DNA of 64,000 nucleotides, taken from NCBI GenBank assembly GCA_019916065.1, contig CM034244.1:31155933-31219932 (forward strand), written 5' to 3'. This DNA is from Vitellaria paradoxa. Lineage: Eukaryota; Streptophyta; Magnoliopsida; Ericales; Sapotaceae. Positions 46,788 through 57,084 of the stretch are shown piece by piece (positions within the stretch are counted from its first letter, which is position 1; every line of letters starts with the position of its first letter). Position numbers and translations under genes: made by a program. A model generated the notes under the pieces. The model was not told the DNA's origin, made no database searches, and saw only the letters and a program-made list of their open reading frames with translations.

Positions 46788-49257
46788 CTGAGTAAAGGAA
46801 AAGATGTAGGAAGAAATTGCTTTAATTTAGTATAATTTTGATATTATAATCATTAAAAAGAATGGAAAAAAAGATAAGTTCACATTTTGGAGAGATGTGC
46901 ATGGTTTTTCCCTGTGGCCATGATCCACCCAACCTTATGATTAGGTAAATTCACAATTTTTTGTGTTTTGGTAAACCTGGATTTCTCTAAACTCTAGCTA
47001 GTCCTAATTTCTTTTGCATGACCCCTTATTATCACAAACTAATCCCATTCCCTTCTTTAGATTTATCGTATATATACTATCTTTATATAAACAATTTGTG
47101 CATGGAAAAAAATCACCGCCCTGCACTTGTAGGTCTTCTCATTTCGTTTATTCTAGTGACCTACAAGATGGTAGACTTCAGAAGCGTGATTGGTGGGGTT
47201 TACCAGTTGGGATCTCCCTGATATATCCAATTATGGGATATGCTTCCTAATATAAAAGCGAGAGAAGAGCGAGTTCTTAGGGTTTTCAAAGCTTACCATA
47301 CACGAATTGTTTTCTTTTTTTTTTTATACATTTGGTGGAATATGAATATTTTCAATGACAAAGATAAAGGTGATTGAGTCGGGTCAATTATCTCTACTTA
47401 TTTTTTTAAAAAAATCAATTATATATTTTTTAGTATTGCACTTATTAATTTTTTTTTTTTTTACACTACCATCTTAATTTATCTCTAAAAGATTAAAAAT
47501 TAATTATTTTTTTACAAACTTCTCTACCTTCTCCTATCATCTCTCTTCCTTCCCAAGAAAAATCTTCTTTTGATCTCCTCAGACACTTGTATTATTTTGG
47601 TGTAAAACACACCTTTTGGTTAGTTATATTTAATGTATTACCATTAAACTAAAATATTTGCACCCTCTCATTCTGAACCACATTACTACCTAATATAGGT
47701 ACATATGTATAAATATATATTTGGATTATTGAGTTTTGATGAGATATTACTGTATTTTGATAATGGTGCTGCCATTCACAACCCTATTTTTTCTCCTACA
47801 GCTTAGTTAAATTTTTTCTATCTTAGGACAAAATGCCCTAATAAAAGATGACCCATTTGCCCTTCATATTTACTACACGTAACTCATACTCTAAAAAATG
47901 TAACATAAAATTTCAATAGGAACTTACTGAAAATATCAAACAATATCAACAACTACTTGTTGAAAAAACCAAATAAATTTGACAATCACTTGTTGAAACA
48001 AATTTTCGATAGATAAATGAAACATTTCAAGCAACTAATTACTGAACAAATTAAAAACTTTCAACAAGTATTTGCTAAAAAATTAAACAATTTCAACAAT
48101 CAATTACTAAAAAAATTTAGTAATTTGTGGGTATTTTTGAAAATTTATGTATAATTTGTGAGTTGTGTGGAGAAATTATTGGGTTGTTTAGAAAAACTTG
48201 GGATGCATGAATTATCTGAGTTGTATGGAGAAAAAGTAAGACTGCAAATAGTGGCATCCTTTTGATGATATTATTATTGCATGTATATATGTGTATGTAT
48301 GGATCTAAAGATGAATTCTTTTTAACATTTTATTTACTTTTTAAAATTAAAAGTTTTTGCATTTTTTTTAGTTTGCCCCTACTACAACTTCTATCTCTGC
48401 TGCTGATTATTATTCCTTCTTTTTAATTTTTTTATTTTTATCTCAAGGAGGTATGAGTTACCTGACATACATTCCTGCATATTGGTGAAGCAATGACAAA
48501 TTGACAATTAATTCTAGACTGGTGGTGGGGCTTGCCATATGAAAATTTATTTTATGAAGTAATCTTCTAATAGCGGCTATATATCAAAAGAGGGGAGGTA
48601 ATGGCACTTGACATTGATCTTGTGAGATGTTAAATCAAAATTAGATGATTTATAACAAAAATAAATTTAAAAATTCTTATTTAAAATTTTTCAATTTATT
48701 TCTTCAAACTCACTTTTATTGTGAGTTGTTTAATTTTGATCTAACGACTCACAAAACCGATGTCGGGGGATAACACCAACCCCACCAAATCCCTATATGC
48801 CGACTTGAAATAGCGTGTTCCTTGTAGGCCTAGGTGGGGAGATGGTAAGCCTTCTCTTCATGTATAGATGGGTCCAGGGCACGAGGAGAGAAAAATAGTT
48901 CTAAGTGCCCTTTAGGGACAAATTCGAAATTTTGAGTTCTTTTGAACTGACATAAAATTTTATAAATAGTCAAATTTATATTCATATAAAAAAAATAATA
49001 AAAACAGAAGAAATAAATATATATAAAAATCTAGTTTATGCTAATATAAAAGAAAATAACAAAAATAGAAGAAAAAGGACTTGTGATGGCTTAGTCACTC
49101 CATTACTATCCTAATCACAAGCTCATTCATTATACAGGCAATCTGTAAAAAATTATCATTGGTAATAAATTATAAATATCACAATTTAAAATAGACAATT
49201 ATATTATATAATAAAAATACTAAATAATTTAAAATGTACGAATTCACACTATTGAAA
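46788..49257. other. AT-rich intergenic DNA
   Basis: No gene is recognised. Between about 47930 and 48130, degenerate AACAATTTCAACAA/ACTTGTTGAAA motifs recur. The frames at 47014-47250 and 47018-47221 overlap in different phases and have no domain. Confidence 0.45.
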
Positions 49258-49407
49258 TTATGCTCGACAGTTCTTTTGAACATAAAATTCATCGATTATC
49301 ACATCTGAATCAATATCTTTAGCAAACTTTCTCTCAATTTAGATAATCATAGAATCTCTTAAAAAATCCTCCTCCATTTTATTATGAATAAAAAAATTCA
49401 CCTTAAA
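49258..49407 (-). pseudogene. C-terminal fragment of a hAT (TTF/MYM-type) transposase
   Basis: The minus-strand frame reads IHNKMEEDFLRDSMII, a TAG, IERKFAKDIDSDVIIDEFY, then QKNCRA and TAA (49260-49258). This matches the usual last ~45 residues of plant hAT proteins with TTF-type zinc fingers: the N-K-M/L-x-D/E...YIE+E...D-II-x-x-F pattern ending the dimerisation domain. The rest of the gene is not found upstream, so it is a relic. It does not overlap the small hAT element at 45688. Confidence 0.6.
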
Positions 49408-49815
49408 AATTTATCAATCAATTTAAAATTGACAAATTTTAACAATCAATCAATCACTTAACTGACAAACAACCACGAGCAATTTTTTTTTATTTTTTAA
49501 TTGGCCAAACATGAGCATTGACGCATTGTAGATCAACATTTTAATTTGTAAATAAATAAAGTAAATGTTAGAATAAAAGACTTAAAAGTCAAGCACAAGT
49601 TCACAGGAAATGAGTAAAGTGACGGATAACATACCTCCGGTGGAAGAAAAGTGAATGCATCGGCTGCATCAGACTTCACTCGGCTTCCGCAGGGTCACGT
49701 CGTGTCCTTTACATCCTCTTAGAAGACAGAAAACGGAGCACTAGGGTTTAAAGTGGAGTGGGCTGAAATTTGTTACAAAATTTAAATTGGATTAAAAAAA
49801 TTTAGATCGGACTAA
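49408..49815. other. Intergenic stretch with an exon-like minus-strand segment
   Basis: From about 49760 to 49640 (minus strand) the DNA is less AT-rich, contains ATGCAGCCGATGCATTCAC and ends CCGGAG before a donor-like GTATGT (about 49638). It could be a captured first exon or leader. No protein is recognised. Confidence 0.25.
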
Positions 49816-50139
49816 GGGTCTGTTTGGGAAGATTAGCCATTAGCATGTGCTAATGGCTACTTCAACAGTAATTGGCCTTTTTATCCTCTTATATTTTAAT
49901 CTTTTTTTTTTAAATTTTCAAGGATAAAAATGTCAATTTACTCTTACAAGTTAGACACCTAAAAAAAAGTAACTTTTTTTCCTTCACAAACACAAAATTA
50001 GCTAACTTTTTTTAGTTATCTACTAGCCATTAACCATTAATTATTTTTTTCCTTCTCAAATACAAAATTAATTAAATTTTTTTTAACTAACTATTAGTCA
50101 TTAGTCATTAGTACATATTAATTTTTTCTAAATTGAGCC
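49816..50139. mobile_element. Tourist-like MITE
   Basis: 324 bp between exact TAA duplications (49813-49815 and 50140-50142). Termini are GGGTCTGTTTGGGAAG and, inverted, TCTAAATTGAGCC. The interior has CCATTAGCATGTGCTAATGG (a palindrome) and TTAGCTAACTTTTTTTAG. It resembles the elements at 35861 and 36120. Confidence 0.75.
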
Positions 50140-50766
50140 TAAATCTAAAAAAAATATTACACTTAAAAAAAATTTTGGACGGAGCACCCAGGTTACAACC
50201 TATATGGGCCCTCGCGTGTGTCCGCTCCCCGGGCCCCTCCGGTTTTGCAATGGAGCCACTTGGGTGAAGCAAAACTTGTATAATGTGGGGTGCAAGCTCA
50301 AGAAGACCTGGCCGCCCATATTTTTCATGCAGCTACAACCAACTCTTATATATATATATATATATACGAAAAATTGTATCCAAGTCATACTTGGTAATCT
50401 TTTAAAGTTATTAGTCACACTCAAAAAAAGTATTGCTTTTAAGTCACATTAATGTGAAAAGTTTTGTATTTAAGTCATACTTTTAAGTGGGTCCCACGAG
50501 TTTGTTTTAAATATAATTTATAATATGACTTAAATGCCCTTTTTCTATAATTAACTAAGATGAAGTTGCCGAAAATTATGGAACCGAGAATCACGTTTTT
50601 CGTTTTTGTTTCATTCCTTATCAATTGCGTGAAGATATAGTGAGATAAAAATCTGTTAAAGGATTATATACGAAGGAATACACATGGATTACGCGAGTTT
50701 GTGCTGTGAGATTAACGTCGATCGAATGAATATATACAGATCTGGATTACGTATTTAAACACATGA

Positions 50767-51299
50767 CTGCGGTACTGTTTTTTTTAGGATGCATGCTCGT
50801 TCAAAAACAGTACCGCGTTCAAAAACAGTATCGCATGACTCTATCATGCAAACATCACATTTAACACAAAACATAGTTCACATATCAAACGAATGACCGA
50901 CAGTACCGCATGTGTGACAGTACCACATGTCTGCGGTACTGTTTTTTTTAGGATACATGCTCGTTCAAAAATAGTACCGCATGACTCTATCATTCAAACA
51001 TCACATGTAAACATAAAAATAGTTCACATATCAAACGAATGACCGACAGTACCGCATGTGTGACAGTACCACATGTCTGCGGTACTGTTTTTTTTAGGAT
51101 GCATGCTCGTTCAAAAACAGTACCGCATGACTCTATCATGCAAACATCACATGTAAACACAAAAATAGTTCACATATCAAACGAATGACCGACAGTACCG
51201 CATGTATGACAGTACCACATGTCTGCGGTACTGTTTTTTTTAAGATGCATGCTCGTTCAAAAACAGTACCGCATGACTATATCATGCAAAGAATGGTGC
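50767..51299 (+). repeat. 146-bp tandem repeat with palindromic GCGGTACTGT motifs
   Basis: Units start CTGCGGTACTGTTTTTTTT at 50767, 50931, 51077 and 51223. The spacings are 164, 146 and 146 bp; the first unit has an extra TTCAAAAACAGTACCGCG-like piece. Each unit holds an inverted pair, GCGGTACTGTTTTT and AAAAACAGTACCGC, about 20 bp apart. Further ACAGTACCGCATGTGTGAC and ACAGTACCACATGTC copies follow. Copies are nearly identical. Non-coding. Confidence 0.9.
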
Positions 51300-51480
51300 T
51301 ATTTTAATAAGGTACTGTTTTATTATGCGGTACTTTTTTTATGCGGTATTGTTTTATTATGTGGTACTGTTTTATTATGTGGTACTGTTTTTATGCGGTA
51401 CTGTTTTTATGCGATAATGTTTTATTATGTGGTACTGTCTTTTATGCAGTATTGTTTTATTATGTGGTATTGTTTTCCTA
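51300..51480 (+). repeat. Short-unit array (TGCGGTACTGTTTTATTA)
   Basis: About nine units of 15-22 bp, each with a GG-TACTGTTTT or GGTATTGTTTT core, directly follow the last 146-bp unit. The same core forms the palindrome arms of the larger repeat, so one probably arose from the other. Confidence 0.85.
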
Positions 51481-51483
51481 AAT

Positions 51484-51630
51484 AGTTTTGATTTTGTTTC
51501 CAAAAATCAGTTTTGCTTATTTTGTAAAGAAGATAGAAAGTCGCGGAATTAGGTTTTTCTCAAACAGTTTTGATTTTGTTTCCAAAAATCAGTTTTACTT
51601 GCTTTATAAAGAAGATGGAAAGTCACGGAA
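51484..51630 (+). repeat. Two-copy direct repeat, 81-bp period
   Basis: AGTTTTGATTTTGTTTCCAA starts at 51484 and 51565. Both copies continue through AAAGAAGAT(A/G)GAAAGTC(G/A)CGGAA with few differences. Confidence 0.85.
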
Positions 51631-52084
51631 GTTATGAGTAAAGTGTGCACTATTTTCGGATAAAACTGGCAGTTTTGAAATGTAGTGAAAAACGCGTGAT
51701 ATCCTTTTTGGTCTTTTTGTTGCAAGTGTGACTTATTCACAAATAAGATTTTGGGTATGACTTAAATCTTTATAAGTTCATAAATAGTGACCGGCCTCCA
51801 AAAACCCCATATATATACATATGCAATGAATTATGAAGTTAGGTTACAAATTGTAATCTGTCATTTTGTAATGTACTTGGCTACTTAGCACCGGCCCAAA
51901 TAAACACATGAAAATGTGATAGCATTTGTGTAGCCGTATTACTTGCTGCGCAGCTATTTATTAGTCTAGCTACATGGCCTGGGCCAATAGATTTGGATAA
52001 GTTACCCCGAGAGTTCTCCCTGAGAGTTCTAAAATGGAAGATGACTCGGCTGTAACTATATAAATATATATATATATATATATA

Positions 52085-52226
52085 GGGTGCATTTATTTTA
52101 CTGACAAATTCTGAGAATATATTAAAATCTTTAAAAATTATTTATTTTTGATATTATTATATAAATTACGAAATTACAATTTTTTTTACTTTATTCTATT
52201 TTATCTCATTTTTTTCTTATATGCAC
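52085..52226 (-). mobile_element. Tourist-like MITE, family A (short form), reversed
   Basis: Reverse-complemented it reads GTGCATATAAGAAAAAAATG, AGATAAAATAGAATAAAG and GTAATTTCGTAATTTATA. The left end is GGGTGCATTTATTTT. It follows a TA microsatellite, so the flank is not readable. Confidence 0.5.
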
Positions 52227-52725
52227 TAGTAGCTGTACCATCCTATCTTAATTGACAAGACAAGTGCTTCCGCAAATTGCTTTAATTTGTGGCTTGTGTT
52301 GTCTCCCCCTCTATTTTCTTTCACGTGCAGACACTATTGTGGTTCACTCCATGCGTGCATGATTGGGTTCAATGTTGAATGTGTATTTATCAAGATCAGT
52401 GGCTAAATAAGTGGGCCAGCTAGTGTACCTTCTTTTGGTGCAGATTTAATGCTAACTAAAGAAAATCAGATCGGTTTGGGGCAACAATTAAATCTCCGAT
52501 TATTGAGAAAATAATATTTAATAAGCGTAACACAATCATATTAATTTCATCAAGTAATTGTGTGATAAGAAATATACAATGACAGCTCCCTAAATTTTAA
52601 ATTATTAACAAATTTAGTTAAATTTAAAATTTTAAAATACTCGACAAAATGCAGTTTGATTATATTATTGTCGACGTGGTACGCCATAATTTGATTTTAT
52701 TATATCATAAATGATGACATATTTA

Positions 52726-53214
52726 GTGTGTGTTTGGAATAATAAAAAGTGAGATAAAATAAGATAAAATATGGTTTAGAAGAACTTTTTACATTTGGTG
52801 CACACGTCTCAAACAATATTTTTTGGAGATGAACGGTAGGATTCCCGTTCTGACAGATAGGATTTTTGTTTGAACGGATTCAAAATTTTGTATTAGTCAT
52901 GCCTTCTTTGCAAACTAAACCGAACTCGAAACGGTTTCTACAATCCGTTTGGATAGAAGTTGGCTGTACGAATTCGTCGGAACGGTTCTTGCAACTCCAG
53001 AAAAAATAATCACAGTAGGTGTCATTTGATAATTTGAGAGTCCGTGGTGAAAATAGTAAAAAAAATTTTACTATTTAATTAATCAAATTTCAGTTGTCAA
53101 ATTTTTTTAGAAGGCTTTGAATTTTTTTTCGAATTTCAAGAAGGTAAAAATGTATAAAAATACAATAGAGATTTTCAGATATTTTCACTAAAATTTGATA
53201 TGCCAAACATACCC
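52726..53214 (+). mobile_element. Tourist-like MITE, family A (long form)
   Basis: Colinear with 4409-4914: GTGTGTGTTTGGAATAATAA, AGTGAGATAAAATAAGAT, GATGAACGGTAGGATTC, CGGTTTCTACAATCCGTTTG, AATACAATAGAGATTTTCAG, then CCAAACATACCC. Flanks are TTA and TCA, so one copy of the duplication has mutated. Confidence 0.75.
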
Positions 53215-54737
53215 TCAATATAAAATTTAGCAAGATATCACTGGTGTGACTCATGATTACTGAAGTTGATGATGTGATTACTTATATTTATTGAATAATT
53301 TCTTCAAGTTACTAATACAGTGTTTAAATCTCTCCCTTCCCCCAAAAAAATTTCTAATTTTTATTAATTTTAATTTTTTTAATCAAATTTCATCACGTAT
53401 AATATTTACACCAAATTTTTTTTTAGCAAACCAAACACCACTTAAATATGTAAAATTATATATATTATCTGTCAAAGACTGTGAAGGATTCTACATCTAG
53501 GAGAGGAAAATAAGGAGTGAAATAGAGAAATAAATGTTTTCTATCTCACATTACCTGCTTAGTAAAAAGAGGAAAGAAATACCATATATATAATATTTAA
53601 TATTTACAAAACACAATCTATTTCAAGATTGTGAGAATATTGAATTTCATTAAAATTTTAGAATTAAACGTACTTGAACAAGTGTGGCACTGAGATGGAA
53701 GAACCCTGAGAAGTGGACTTCGCGCGCGAATAAATTGTTGGTACTCAGGATAGCTATAGGGGTTGCCGGGGGTGCTGCACACAATAATCCTAGCTCTCCC
53801 ATTGAACAACCAACCTTTGTGTCCACTCACCATAACCCAAAATCACGCAAAGGAAAATTTTTACTAATTTTGGGAATGCCTTAGTTTTTATTTATTTATT
53901 TATTTTTAAAAGATAAAATTTATCAAAAACGACGGACAACTGATTTATGTACCCAAAAAACAGCAAATAAATATTAATCGGGGGCAACGTTGGATTTGGG
54001 CTTTGCCTGGGCTCATTAACATTTGACAAATCAATAGGAGCAGCAATTTGATTAATTTGTGGGCTGGGCCCATTATTTCATCCTAAGCCTGGGCTTGCAC
54101 TGAATCACACATCGACAGTCAGCTCAACAGGTTCTATTTGGATTTGAAAAAATTAAGGCCAAGAACGGTGCATTTTTTGGATTATAATGCACTGTTTTGT
54201 TTACGATTTGTCAATATCTAAGCCAAGACCTAACATTGATTTTATTTATTTATTTATTTATTTATTGTTTTACTACATTTCTCTCCAATAAAAAAGGAAA
54301 ATGGGTTTTTCCTTTTTTTTTTTCTTAAACTGCTTTAAGGTTGATATTTTATGAGGAAATGACATATTTTATTAAAGTTCTGTTCTTCTAATTAATAAGT
54401 TTAAAAATAATTATTGGATAATATTATATAGCATGTACTTATATAATTTAAATCTAATGTTTAAATAACATAACATTAGGATTTAAATACATAAAACTAT
54501 TAAAAATAAAAATAAAATATGAAAAAATACATACAAAATTAAAAAAAAAAACTATAAATTTCCATTTAAAAAATACAAATAATAGAAACATCATAATTAA
54601 AAAATAAAATAAAGAAACATGGGAACATATATATGCTTAGATAAATGGGATAAAAAATTGTTTTATAAAAAACTAAAATTAATAAACATATATATTTAGA
54701 TAAGTGTCGTATATAAAGTAATGAAGATACTAGGTAA
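53215..54737. other. Intergenic DNA, one MITE-like end and a TTTA microsatellite
   Basis: The sequence at 53340-53445 ends AGCAAACCAAACACCACTTAA and carries ATCATCTCACGTATAAT-like DNA also seen at 38050; it is probably a decayed MITE. A (TTTA)n run is at about 54238-54266. The 66-codon frame at 53684-53884 has no recognised domain. Confidence 0.45.
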
Positions 54738-55281
54738 ATGAAAGTTTTTTCTATGGAAAGTTTTGCATAATGTTTTATCTATTAGAGATAATCAAATTAA
54801 AAAAGGGGTTGGTATTAGATGGAAAATGCCAGTTATGCAGAGATGCTCAGCAATTCAAAATTATATTCTTATGGAGTGTGAGTTGGCTAGGTTAGTGTGG
54901 TTTGTCGAATCTTCTCAGGGTCATTAGAGGTTCACCCAATCGTTAATTTTAAGGTCCTCAGAGATTAATCGAAGTATGCGTAAGTTGATGCGGATATCCT
55001 GAGATATCCAAAAAAAAAAAAAAGAAAGAAAGAGTTTAGCATGGTTTGGTCCAATTTGGATGTTAGAATATCTAGACTTGGTCAAGCAAATGCTAGGTGT
55101 TAGATTAAAAAAATTATTTGAAGATGGGATGAGTGAAGAAATGTTTAAAAAGTTGATAACTAATCTTTAGGCCTTATGGATTATAAGGTATGAGAAGGTG
55201 TTTAATATATTAGACAGGGATCCGATGTTGATTATTTTCATGTCAGCTAATTACACTTATATGTTAAATTCATCTAATAAT
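54738..55281 (+). pseudogene. L1-type LINE remnant, zinc-binding RT region (upstream part)
   Basis: The frame KFFLWKVLHNVLSIRDNQIK, then RCSAIQNYILMECELARLVW (to about 54900), is the reverse-transcriptase zinc-binding domain (zf-RVT) seen in plant L1 LINEs and their relics. Downstream FEDGMSEEMFKKL, ALWIIRYEKVFN and ILDRDPMLII fit the linker to RNase H. The zinc ligands are only partly kept, and stops interrupt it. It is split from its downstream part by the CACTA element at 55282. Confidence 0.7.
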
Positions 55282-56457
55282 CACTACTAGAAATTGGCTA
55301 ATCGGCGAGTGAAAAATTCGGGCGACCGCTTTTGGCGGTCGCTATAATGTTATTAGCGACCGCTTAAAGCGGTCGCTATATTGGGCGTCGCTAATCAAGT
55401 GCGCAAAAGAAAAGGCGACGAAAAAATTCGGGCAACCGCTTATGGCGGTCGCTAATATCTTTTAGACAACAGCATTAGCGACCGCTTTAGGCGGTCGCTA
55501 ATACTCTAATTAAATCGGGCAGAACGCCTCTCTTTTTTTTTTTCCTCTTTCCCTCCCTCTTTTTCCTTTCCCTCCCCCGCGCTCTCTCCTCTCTCCCCCG
55601 GCCCCTTTCTCCTCCCTGCCCTCCTCCCTTTGCCGCCGCTGCCATAGCCGGACGCCGGCGCCGGCGCCGCCGCCACCCGTAAGTTCTCCCTCTCTAGCTC
55701 TCTCTCTCTCTCTCTCTTTTGCTTTCTCTTGTTCTTTGTTTCTCTCTCTCTCTCTTCCTCTCTCTCACTAATAATTTTTTTTTGTGTATTAGAGTTATTT
55801 GGAGGCCTCACTACCACACCACCAGGTTTGATTTTTTTTTTAGTTTGAATTATTTTTTTTTATTTTCTGATTTTTTTTGTTTATTATTGGATGAATGTAA
55901 ATAATTTTTTTTTTTGTTTTTGTGGTTGGGGTTTGCTGATTCATCTATGCATGCATGTATATATTATTGTGTGTTTTTTTTTTTATTTTACTTACTCATT
56001 AATTTGTTAGTTTCATATATATGCTGTTAATGTTGGATGTTGGTTGTTTGATTGGAATGTTTTTTTTTTTAATTGTTGGTTGTGAAATGTAATATTAATT
56101 ATTGAAATGTTATTGTTGAATTTTTTTTTTACTGTGTAATGTAATTTTTTTATGTTTTTTTTTTAAATTTTTGTATGTTGCTGTTTTTTTATTTTTCTGT
56201 TTTTTTTTTAATTTTTTTATGTATTAGCGACCGCTAGAAGCGGTCGCTAATTGTCTGACGTTTTTAACTCAAGCGGTCGCAGGCGCGGTCGCAAAAACTT
56301 TAGCGACCGCCTTTGGGGTCACTAATATTTTTTAGCGACGACCCAAATGCGACTTGCTTGACGCGGTCGTTAAGCCGTCGCTAATACTTTTAGCGACCGT
56401 TATTTTACCTTTAGCGACCGTTTATGGCGGTCGCTAATACCCCTCTTTCTACTAGTG
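55282..56457 (+). mobile_element. CACTA (En/Spm) non-autonomous element
   Basis: 1176 bp with termini CACTACTAGAAA and, inverted, TTTCTACTAGTG (11 of 12 match). It has exact 3-bp duplications AAT (55279-55281 and 56458-56460). Subterminal regions (55314-55505 and 56222-56445) are built of GCGACCGC / GCGGTCGC motifs, many as direct palindromes such as GCGACCGCTTTTGGCGGTCGC split by a few bases. Between them lie a CT- and GCC-rich leader-like stretch, a GTAAGT donor (55679), and T-rich DNA. No transposase. Confidence 0.92.
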
Positions 56458-56690
56458 AATTTTGATGCAGGTGAATTCTTAAGTATGAAGCAGCCGGCAA
56501 AAGATAAAGGAGTTGCATGCAACTAGTGTTTATGGATAATGAAATTGTTCTAGAGCTTCTTTATGAAGTTATTATTCAAGTTGATGGTGCATATAGAGCA
56601 AACAATGGAAGAGCGGCTGTTACTTGAATTGTAAAGGATAGTAAGGTGTTGCTCTCTCAGCATGAGTAGAGGTAATTAGCACTATGACTT
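56458..56690 (+). pseudogene. L1-type LINE remnant, RNase H (RVT_3) part
   Basis: Continuing the frame interrupted at 55281, the sequence reads VIIQVDGAYRANNGRAAVT, a TGA where W is expected, then IVKDSKVLLSQHE and stops. The D-G-A-Y...G-R-A-A-V...W-I-V-K-D pattern is the start of the plant RVT_3 RNase H domain that follows zf-RVT. The catalytic remainder is eroded. Confidence 0.65.
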
Positions 56691-56771
56691 GGCCTAAAGC
56701 GTTGAATTAGATAAAATATTTAAAATGTTTGAAAGTAATTGCATTAACGACTTGTATTCGGATAATTAAGA

Positions 56772-57084
56772 TAACATTTGATTTGTTTTCTATTTTCTGT
56801 TTTATGTGTTTGATGTTTTAAAATTTTCAAAATAAAGAAATAAAAAATATTTTATTTTTTTATTTTGAGATTTTTTTTTATTTTTGGTTAGAAATACTCA
56901 AAACGACTTTTTATCATTTTTCATTTTATGTGTAAATTCATTTTTTATTATCTAAAACAAATTTTGAAAGTACAAGTTACTAAATGCGTTTTGACTGTTT
57001 TCTTTATTTTTAAAAGTGTAAAATGACAAATATGTTCAAAATAAAAAATAGAAAACAAAAAATAAAAAAACAAACCAAACGGAA
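56772..57084. mobile_element. AT-rich MITE, family B copy 3
   Basis: Inverted ends are AACATTTGATTTGTTTTC and AACAAACCAAACGGAATT. The interior matches 35206-35532 inverted: TTTGAAAGTACAAGTTACTA and GCGTTTTGACTGTTTTCTTT. Confidence 0.6.

Larger units (their letters stand above)
50366..51775. mobile_element. Non-autonomous element housing a palindromic satellite
   Basis: Degenerate inverted ends enclose the arrays. Left: AAGTCATAC (50382) and TTAGTCACAC (50411). Right, reverse-complemented: AAGTCATAC (51763) and TAAGTCACAC (51735). Spacing between the two motifs is alike on both sides (about 20 bp). No target duplication was resolved, so superfamily and exact limits are open. No protein is encoded. 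Confidence 0.45.

Noticed and set aside
51219..51485. 88-codon frame
   Set aside because: It is a translation of the GCGGTACTG short-unit array.
55506..55817. 103-codon RERERE/GGKEEKK frame
   Set aside because: Antisense of the CT-rich leader of the CACTA element; low complexity.
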